45,275 nucleotides of DNA from RGIG3009 sp045596745. GTDB lineage: Bacteria > Bacillota > Clostridia > Oscillospirales > Acutalibacteraceae. The first letter of the stretch is position 1. Every line of letters starts with the position of its first letter. The stretch spans positions 1 to 45,275 of the forward strand of contig JAZODA010000039.1 in the NCBI GenBank assembly GCA_045596745.1, given 5' to 3'. The notes beneath the pieces were generated by a model, which did not search any database, was not told where the DNA came from, and saw nothing but the letters and a program-made list of their open reading frames with translations. The position numbers and the translations under genes are program-made. Positions 6,573 through 12,267 of this stretch are shown piece by piece.

Positions 6573-7517
6573 ATGGATTTCAATTCTACCGTAAAAGGCT
6601 CTGACCTGGAAGGCTTCTACCCTGCCGGCTGGGACTTCGAAAAAATCGACGCTTGCATCGGTGCTCCGGAAACCATCACCGAGCATCAGGCTCACTGGAA
6701 CCCCAACTTCACCCCCATCAAGTGCGACAGCCTGACCGATTTCGAGACCTTTATGGGTCACGAGATTGCGCTGCAGATTAAAGAGGCAAAGGATCGCGGC
6801 GAAAAGATCGCGTTCATCCTGCCTGTCGGCCCGATGGGTATGTACAAGTGGGTTGTCTACTTCATCCGCGCGTGGGGCGTTTCCTGCGATCACGTGTACA
6901 CCTTCAATATGGACGAGTGGGCGGACAGCGAAGGCAACACCCTCGCTTCCGACAACCCGGGCGCGTTCCAGTATGCTATGGAGCAGGCGCTGTTCAATCC
7001 GCTGGGCGAACTGACCGTTCCTGCCAACCAGCGCAACTTCGCCACCAAGGCGAACCTGCCCACCTACCCCGAAAAGATTGACGCGCTGAAAGCCGAAGGC
7101 GCCAAGCTGGTGCTGGTCTACGGTATCGGCAGAATGTGCCACATCGCATTCTGGGAGCCGACCTTTGCTGCCGAGTTCACCGCTGAAGAGTGGGAGAAGC
7201 AGCCCTATCGCATCGCTGCCAAAATCCATCCGCTGACGGTGGAGCAGAACGCGCTGACCAGCTTCAAGTCCCGCACTCCGTTGGTTCCCTGCCGCGCCAA
7301 CACCATCGGCCCCGGCGTGTTCCTGAAAGCGGACTACGCTATCGGCGGTGCCGACGGTACGCTCGGCAGAGGTATGCAGTGGCAGGGTCTGTCGCTGTGG
7401 ATGACTCTGCGTCACGAGAAAACGCCGTGGATTACCTCCACCTATATCCCCACCCTCGCCGGCAAGCTGTTCTTCCTGAAAGAACTGGCCGGTCCGCTGG
7501 AGGCTGAGTGTAACTAA
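6573..7517 (+). CDS. Atypical NagB-like amino-sugar isomerase/deaminase
   Basis: The 314-residue protein belongs to the glucosamine-6-phosphate deaminase / 6-phosphogluconolactonase fold but is about 50 residues longer than NagB. It retains YTFNMDEW (Asp114, equivalent to the NagB base Asp72) and HIAFWEP (His190 and Glu195, equivalent to His143 and Glu148). The family motif G-I-G-x-D-G-H reads GIGRMCH here: the conserved Asp (E. coli Asp141) is Met188, the Gly is Cys189, and Asn before Glu is Trp194. It therefore keeps a NagB-like site with an altered ring-opening triad and may act on another substrate. The ATG at 6573 follows AAAAAGGAGAG. Its stop overlaps the next gene's ATG by one base. 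Confidence 0.82.
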   Translation: MDFNSTVKGSDLEGFYPAGWDFEKIDACIGAPETITEHQAHWNPNFTPIKCDSLTDFETFMGHEIALQIKEAKDRGEKIAFILPVGPMGMYKWVVYFIRAWGVSCDHVYTFNMDEWADSEGNTLASDNPGAFQYAMEQALFNPLGELTVPANQRNFATKANLPTYPEKIDALKAEGAKLVLVYGIGRMCHIAFWEPTFAAEFTAEEWEKQPYRIAAKIHPLTVEQNALTSFKSRTPLVPCRANTIGPGVFLKADYAIGGADGTLGRGMQWQGLSLWMTLRHEKTPWITSTYIPTLAGKLFFLKELAGPLEAECN

Positions 7518-8494
7518 TGAGTTGGATCAGACGTAACGGCATCGCCGTCGCGGGCAGCATTCTGGTGGATACGATTTGCGATATCGCCTCGTATCCGAAC
7601 TGCGGTGAGCTGACGCAAATCCGCGGTATCGAACGCGCACCCGGCGGCTGTGTGCCGAATGTCGCCATTGATCTGAAAACGTTGCAGCCCGGATTACCGG
7701 TGCGTGCTATCGGTAAAATCGGCTGCGATGCCAACGGCGACTATTTGGTGGACACCCTTAAAAAATCGGGTATCAACTGCACCGGTCTTGCCCGCTCCAA
7801 AACCGACCGCACCAGCTTCACCGATGTGATGAGTGTTGTCGGCGGACAGCGTACGTTCTTCACCTACGCCGGCGCGTGTGATTCCTTTGGCTACGGCGAT
7901 TTTGAATTTGATGATATCAATTCCAAAATTCTGCTGCTTGGTTATTTCCTGCTGCTGAAAAAGGTTGACAACGGTGACGGTATCACCATTCTGCGCGAAG
8001 CGCAGCAGCGCGGCATCAAAACCGCTATTGACCTTGTCAGTGAAAACTCCACGCGATATTCAATGGTTCTGCCCTGCCTGCAGTTCACGGACTATCTCAT
8101 TGTCAATGAGGTGGAGGCCGGACATCTGGCAAATATGGAACCGACCGACCGCAACCTGCCGGCAATTGCCGAACGCCTGCGCAAGCTGGGCGTCAAGAGC
8201 AAGGTCATCATCCACAAGCCCGACCGCGCACTCTGCCTGTCGGACGAGGGATTGACCGTTGTCGGCTCGTATAAAGTGCCGGACGGCTACATCAAGGGCA
8301 CTACCGGTGCCGGCGATGCGTTTTGTGCCGGTGCGTTGCTCGGCCTGCACAACGATTGGTCGGATCGGCAGATTCTGGAATTCGCTTCGGCTGCGGCGGC
8401 GGTGTCGCTCAGCAGTGCCGACGCGACCAGCGGCTTGAAATCGCAAGAGGAAGTTCTTAAAATCTGTAAAGAATGGGAGCGTGTACCCGTATGA
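7517..8494 (+). CDS. PfkB family sugar kinase
   Basis: A 325-residue ribokinase-like kinase. It has an N-terminal GGCVPNVAIDL substrate loop, a mid-region NEVEAG segment and the C-terminal GTTGAGDAFCAGA signature with the catalytic base Asp267. In this operon it stands between an amino-sugar deaminase-like enzyme and a class II aldolase, so the likely substrate is a ketose or ketose phosphate, by analogy with tagatose-6-phosphate or fructose-1-phosphate kinases. The sequence alone does not fix the sugar. The start ATG overlaps the previous stop (TAATG), with GGAGG 13 bases upstream, and its own stop overlaps the next start (ATGA), so translation is probably coupled. Confidence 0.88.
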   Translation: MSWIRRNGIAVAGSILVDTICDIASYPNCGELTQIRGIERAPGGCVPNVAIDLKTLQPGLPVRAIGKIGCDANGDYLVDTLKKSGINCTGLARSKTDRTSFTDVMSVVGGQRTFFTYAGACDSFGYGDFEFDDINSKILLLGYFLLLKKVDNGDGITILREAQQRGIKTAIDLVSENSTRYSMVLPCLQFTDYLIVNEVEAGHLANMEPTDRNLPAIAERLRKLGVKSKVIIHKPDRALCLSDEGLTVVGSYKVPDGYIKGTTGAGDAFCAGALLGLHNDWSDRQILEFASAAAAVSLSSADATSGLKSQEEVLKICKEWERVPV

Positions 8495-9327
8495 TCGTTA
8501 CCTTGAACGATGTTTTGAAAGATGCACAGGCACAGCACTACGGTGTCGGTCTGTTCAACACGACCGACAGCGATATGCTGGAGGCCGTCATCGCCGCCGC
8601 AGAAGAACTGCGTTCTCCTGTGGTAATCGGCACAGCGGAAATCCTGCTGCCGTACGGTGAGCTGTCGCTCATCGGCCCTTCGATGATTGCCGCTGCCAAG
8701 CGCGCCAGCGTGCCGGTTGTCGTACACTACGACCACGGCCTGACCTTCGACCGTTGCGTCGAGGCGCTGAAGCTCGGCTTCTCCTCCGTGATGTTTGACG
8801 GCTCTGCCGGCGACCCCGAAAACAACATTGCCGCCACCCGCGAGGTGGTCAAAATGGCTCACAGCTTCGGTGTCACCGTAGAAGGCGAAATCGGTCACGT
8901 CGGCAACGCCGATACGCCGGATGACCTGTCCACCGATTTGTACACCACCCCCGAAGAGGCGAAAGCGTATGTCGAAGCCACCGGCGTCGACGCGCTGGCC
9001 GTCGCCATCGGTACGGCTCACGGCGTGTACAAAACCAAGCCCTGCCTGAACCTTGAGCGTCTGGCGGCCATCCGTCGCACTGTGGATACCCCCCTGGTGC
9101 TTCACGGCGGCAGCGGTCTGACCGACGACGACTTCCGCAACACCATTCGCGAGGGCATCGCCAAGGTCAACATCTTCACCGACCTCTGCCTCGCCGGCGA
9201 GCGCGGTATGAAAGAGGGCCTGGAGCGCGGCATCGGTTACCTCCCCACCCGCAACCTCAAGGTCGAAAAAATCAAGGAAGCGGTTATGGAAAAGATGCGC
9301 GTCTTCGGTTCGGTTGGCAAAGCATAA
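8491..9327 (+). CDS. Class II ketose-bisphosphate aldolase
   Basis: A 278-residue zinc aldolase of the fructose/tagatose-bisphosphate family. It has HYDH (residues 79-82: catalytic Asp81, zinc ligand His82), EGEIGHVG, GTAHGVYK (His177), LHGGSG (His205) and a phosphate-binding region around KVNIFTD. It most resembles the KbaY/GatY/FbaA group. It would split the bisphosphorylated product of the PfkB kinase into dihydroxyacetone phosphate and an aldehyde. The ATG at 8491 overlaps the kinase stop by four bases (ATGA) and has GGGAG at 8475-8479; a slightly earlier in-frame start at 8473 is less likely. Last gene of the operon, followed by a strong terminator. Confidence 0.9.
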   Translation: MIVTLNDVLKDAQAQHYGVGLFNTTDSDMLEAVIAAAEELRSPVVIGTAEILLPYGELSLIGPSMIAAAKRASVPVVVHYDHGLTFDRCVEALKLGFSSVMFDGSAGDPENNIAATREVVKMAHSFGVTVEGEIGHVGNADTPDDLSTDLYTTPEEAKAYVEATGVDALAVAIGTAHGVYKTKPCLNLERLAAIRRTVDTPLVLHGGSGLTDDDFRNTIREGIAKVNIFTDLCLAGERGMKEGLERGIGYLPTRNLKVEKIKEAVMEKMRVFGSVGKA

Positions 9328-9344
9328 TTTCAAATCAACACAAA

Positions 9345-9382
9345 AGAGCCTCGGTTGCTTTCGCAACCGAGGCTCTTTTTTT
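9345..9382. terminator. Bidirectional terminator between aldolase and uppP
   Basis: Fourteen-base stem (9345-9358 with 9363-9376), loop TTTC, T-tract on the plus side and A-tract on the other. It ends both the plus-strand operon and the minus-strand uppP transcript. Confidence 0.92.
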
Positions 9383-9387
9383 ACTGT

Positions 9388-10236
9388 TTACAGAACCGCA
9401 CTTTCGAGAATACCGGTCAGCATCAACGCGACCAACACAATGCTAAGTACGATACGATACCAGCCGAACGGCTTGAAATCGTGCTTTTTGATGAAGGCCA
9501 TCAAGAAGCGGATAACCAGCAGCGATACGACGAAGGATACCACCATACCGACTGCCAACACAACCCATTCCTGCCAGGTAAAGACGGCATCGCCCATTAA
9601 GAACTTCAGAACCTTGAGCCCGCTGGCGCCCGCCATTGCGGGAATCGCCATAAAGAACGAGAACTCGGCCGCCGCATAGCGGGAACAGCCCAAAAGCACC
9701 GCTCCCAGAATGGTCGAACCGGAACGAGAGGTTCCGGGGATCAGCGCCAACACCTGGAAACAACCAATCGCCAGCGCCGTGCGCCAACCAATGTCTTCGG
9801 GCGCGTTCAAGCGGGGCGCGTGATGACGATTTTCCATCCAGAGGAACAACACGCCGTACACAAGCAAGGTCAACGCAATGACAAACGGGTCGGACAAGTG
9901 TTCATCCACCACATCATCCAGCGGCAGACCGGCAGCCATAGCCGGCAGGCTGGCGATAATGACCATGCCCCACAGCTTCCACGTTGCCGTGCGCTGTTGC
10001 GGCGTTTTCAAACGGGAAAACGGATTCAGCTTGCGGAAATAGAAAACCACCACCGCAAAAATAGAACCCAACTGGATAAGCACCTTAAACAGATCGAAAA
10101 AATCCGCCGAATACGAGAACGGCAGGAACTTCTCAACCAGAATCAGGTGCCCGGTGCTGCTGATGGGCAACCATTCGGTAATGCCCTGCACAACACCTTG
10201 AAGTACTGCTTTGAGTACTTCCCAAACAACTGACAC
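9388..10236 (-). CDS. uppP: Undecaprenyl-diphosphatase
   Basis: Integral membrane enzyme that dephosphorylates undecaprenyl pyrophosphate to recycle the lipid carrier for peptidoglycan; loss or gain affects bacitracin resistance. The 282-residue protein has the family's QGITEWLPISSTGH motif (Glu21, His30) and PGTSRSGSTI, plus about eight hydrophobic segments. The first Glu of the E. coli motif is Gln17 here. I prefer GTG 10236, eight bases after AAGGAG, over GTG 10245, which overlaps that ribosome site. It lies close behind ydbC on the same strand. Confidence 0.93.
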   Translation of the reverse strand: MSVVWEVLKAVLQGVVQGITEWLPISSTGHLILVEKFLPFSYSADFFDLFKVLIQLGSIFAVVVFYFRKLNPFSRLKTPQQRTATWKLWGMVIIASLPAMAAGLPLDDVVDEHLSDPFVIALTLLVYGVLFLWMENRHHAPRLNAPEDIGWRTALAIGCFQVLALIPGTSRSGSTILGAVLLGCSRYAAAEFSFFMAIPAMAGASGLKVLKFLMGDAVFTWQEWVVLAVGMVVSFVVSLLVIRFLMAFIKKHDFKPFGWYRIVLSIVLVALMLTGILESAVL

Positions 10237-10248
10237 TTCGGTCACTCC

Positions 10249-10470
10249 TTACAGATCAATTTCACCCAACAAATCACGCAGAAGGATGACTTCATCCGCA
10301 GTCAGAGTCACGCCCTTACCCATCTTGGCACGGTCGGGAGCCCAATCACGGATATCATATTTGGGCTCACGGTCGTTCCAGCTCACCAGGTTGATCTCTT
10401 TACGCCAACCCGTGGGGGACTCGGACAGGACGCCCAACTCTTTTACAACCTCATACTTCAACTCTGCCAT
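10249..10470 (-). CDS. ydbC: YdbC family protein (PC4-like)
   Basis: The 73-residue protein matches the short YdbC family: LKYEVVKELGVLSES, GWRKEINLVSWNDREPKYDIRDW and a C-terminal amphipathic helix ending EVILLRDLL. The family has the fold of the eukaryotic coactivator PC4 and is thought to bind single-stranded DNA; its cellular role is not well known. The ATG at 10470 follows AAAGGAGA. It ends about 12 bases before uppP starts, so the two are probably co-transcribed. Confidence 0.88.
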   Translation of the reverse strand: MAELKYEVVKELGVLSESPTGWRKEINLVSWNDREPKYDIRDWAPDRAKMGKGVTLTADEVILLRDLLGEIDL

Positions 10471-10522
10471 GACGCATTTCTCCTTTGTTCACCATACTTG
10501 GTATACTATATGTCGGGGCAGC

Positions 10523-11110
10523 TTAAAACAGCCACCGCTCCATCGATTTTTCTGCCGGTTTTTCTTCGGCAACCGGTGTGCCGCCCATCTGCACTTTCAG
10601 CTCGGCAAGCTGCGTCTGCAAAGAATCGGTAAAGTTTCCGGCAGCGGCCAGCTTGCGCTCCAGCGCTTCTTTGTCCTGCCACAGAGCCGCAACCGCCCGG
10701 TGCGTTTCCGCCAACTGCGCGTTCAGCGTCGTTTCACGCTCACGAATCGCCTGCAGCTCGGCACGTGCTTCGGAAAGCTCGTCCAAAAGCTCCTGCTCAC
10801 GGCTGGCATCCAGCGCCGCCTGCTGCTGTGCAATCTGTGCCGACAGTTGCTCGTTTTGCGCCTTAAACTGCGCCACCGTCTCCTCAGCCGCTTGCAGATC
10901 ACTGCGCAGTTGCTCCTCCCGCTCGGCAGCGGAAGAAACCTCCGCCAGCTTGGCACGAACCCCGTCCAGCTCCTGTCTCAGGTGCTCGATTTCAGCATCG
11001 CGCTCTGCCGTTTCCTCGTGATACGTGGCACGCATCTCGTCAATATGTGCTAATACATCCTGCCGGGAAAAACCGCGAAAACTGGTGCGAAAACCATATC
11101 GTTCGCTCAT
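10523..11110 (-). CDS. DivIVA-like coiled-coil protein
   Basis: The 195-residue protein begins with a DivIVA-type head (YGFRTSFRGFSRQDVLAHID), followed by a nearly unbroken coiled coil of Glu, Ala, Gln, Leu and Arg (about residues 28-160) and a short variable tail. DivIVA/GpsB proteins gather at curved membrane or septa and recruit partners for division or wall growth. The head resembles them but lacks a clear membrane-insertion pair, so the exact role is open. The ATG at 11110 has GGGGAG close by and AAAGGA ten bases upstream. Confidence 0.72.
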   Translation of the reverse strand: MSERYGFRTSFRGFSRQDVLAHIDEMRATYHEETAERDAEIEHLRQELDGVRAKLAEVSSAAEREEQLRSDLQAAEETVAQFKAQNEQLSAQIAQQQAALDASREQELLDELSEARAELQAIRERETTLNAQLAETHRAVAALWQDKEALERKLAAAGNFTDSLQTQLAELKVQMGGTPVAEEKPAEKSMERWLF

Positions 11111-11142
11111 AGGCTCCCCATCCTTTCAGACATGTCTCGCTT

Positions 11143-11171
11143 ATTTTACCATGTTCTCCCGCAAAACGCAA
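11143..11171 (-). promoter_or_regulatory. Promoter of the DivIVA-like gene
   Basis: Minus strand TTGCGT (11171-11166), 17-base spacer, TAAAAT (11148-11143) with a preceding TGG (extended -10). Confidence 0.65.
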
Positions 11172-11194
11172 GAGTCTTTCTTCCGCAAAGCAAA

Positions 11195-11224
11195 GCGGGC
11201 ATCGCCCCGAAGAGCGATGCCCGC
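11195..11224 (-). terminator. Terminator after the 36-residue peptide gene
   Basis: Eleven-base GC-rich stem (11195-11205 with 11214-11224) and an eight-base loop, followed on the minus strand by TTTGCTTTG. It lies 17 bases after the peptide's stop codon. Confidence 0.75.
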
Positions 11225-11241
11225 CTTTTGCAGCAAGGTAA

Positions 11242-11352
11242 TCAGTAGTTGGATTCCTTATTCTTCTTGTTCTGTTCCTGCTTGTGCTGCTTGTTCTGCT
11301 GCTCCTGCTTGTGCTGTTTGTTCTGAGAATTCTGCTTGTTCTGCTCCTGCAT
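11242..11352 (-). CDS. 36-residue Gln/Asn/Lys-rich peptide
   Basis: An ATG at 11352 lies seven bases after the strong ribosome site GAGGAGG and opens a 36-codon frame ending TGA at 11242-11244, followed at once by a terminator. The peptide has 11 Gln, 7 Asn and 8 Lys, and contains the octapeptide NKQHKQEQ twice (residues 11-18 and 20-27). It has no hydrophobic segment. I do not recognise a family; the composition is reminiscent of small Gln/Asn-rich spore proteins, which is only an impression. It sits 70 bases downstream of the gene at 11423-12139. Confidence 0.65.
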   Translation of the reverse strand: MQEQNKQNSQNKQHKQEQQNKQHKQEQNKKNKESNY

Positions 11353-11422
11353 ACCAAAAGCCTCCTCGGTTTGTTACTGATACCAAACGGCATCAACCTT
11401 GGTATGCCCGCAGGCAGTACGG

Positions 11423-12139
11423 TTATTCCGTACAAGCGGCAGCAAATTTTTCCAGCAAGCGCATCATATCCTGGGCACGCTGCCGATCTTCCTCCGTGGC
11501 GTTTTCCCAGTTGGCAACACCCCAGCAAAGCGACTTCGGCATCGTCACAAGTTCCTCATCCGTTTCCAGAAGAGAAATGCCTTCCCAGTTCCAGTAGACA
11601 CCATCCTTGCTGATGCCGGGGATATCGGTCATCCCGCTCAGCGGCAGGAAAAACTTCGATTCATCCCCGAGAGCACTGCGGATGGAGGTCGTGTAATACT
11701 CCGGTGCCATCGCCCAAAGGTCCACGTCTTTCGCGGTCATATGCCCCAGCACCGCCTGCTGGCTGGTGACCCGCTCGGGATTGGTCGCACCATCAGTGCC
11801 CATACCCACGTTCAAGCACTGGATTTCCACCAGCACCTCGCCGTCGCCGTTGAGATCTTCACCGTACTGCTCCAGGATTTCCTCCAAACGAGCATCCGCA
11901 TACGGATGAACGCCCTCGTTGGCAACGAGGCAAATCATATAATCCGGTTCGGTGCGTTGTAACGTATGAACGACCAAAAACGCCGCAATCGCCAAAAACG
12001 CGCCACCGAAAACCACTTTCCACTTGTGGTGGTACCAGAAGTTTTCCCACCAGCCCTTCGGTGTTTGCGGTGCCGCTTCAACCGGCTTTCTCTTCAGTTC
12101 CTCCGGATCCACCCCACGCAGATACCGTTCACGTGCCAT
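11423..12139 (-). CDS. Single-pass membrane protein of unknown function
   Basis: The 238-residue protein has a basic cytoplasmic N terminus (ARERYLRGVDPEELKRK), one membrane helix at about residues 45-62 (KVVFGGAFLAIAAFLVV), then an extracytoplasmic domain with many acidic and aromatic residues (YADARLEEILEQYGEDLNGDGEVLVEIQ). No family is recognised; the layout is reminiscent of small extracellular binding domains. The start at ATG 12139 follows AGAAAGGA; a longer in-frame start at 12220 has no ribosome site and lies before the promoter. Confidence 0.75.
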   Translation of the reverse strand: MARERYLRGVDPEELKRKPVEAAPQTPKGWWENFWYHHKWKVVFGGAFLAIAAFLVVHTLQRTEPDYMICLVANEGVHPYADARLEEILEQYGEDLNGDGEVLVEIQCLNVGMGTDGATNPERVTSQQAVLGHMTAKDVDLWAMAPEYYTTSIRSALGDESKFFLPLSGMTDIPGISKDGVYWNWEGISLLETDEELVTMPKSLCWGVANWENATEEDRQRAQDMMRLLEKFAAACTE

Positions 12140-12184
12140 AGTTGTTTTTCCTTTCTTGCCGATTATATCGGCTGTTCTTCGCCT

Positions 12185-12213
12185 ATCATACCATTTTTCG
12201 CACCACTTTTCAA
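12185..12213 (-). promoter_or_regulatory. Promoter of the 238-residue membrane protein gene
   Basis: Minus strand TTGAAA (12213-12208), 17-base spacer, TATGAT (12190-12185), preceded by TGG. It supports the start at 12139. Confidence 0.75.
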
Positions 12214-12228
12214 GTATCAAGCAGTAAC

Positions 12229-12258
12229 AAAAAGCGGTCGGAGCAACGCTCCGACCGC
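12229..12258 (-). terminator. Terminator of the GH3 gene
   Basis: Eleven-base stem (12234-12244 with 12248-12258), three-base loop, T-run on the minus side, ten bases after the GH3 stop. Confidence 0.88.
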
Positions 12259-12267
12259 TCGTGTTTT

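Noticed and set aside
5742..7415. Minus-strand open frame of 557 codons
   Set aside because: Antisense to the PIG-L and NagB-like genes, which have clear motifs and ribosome sites.
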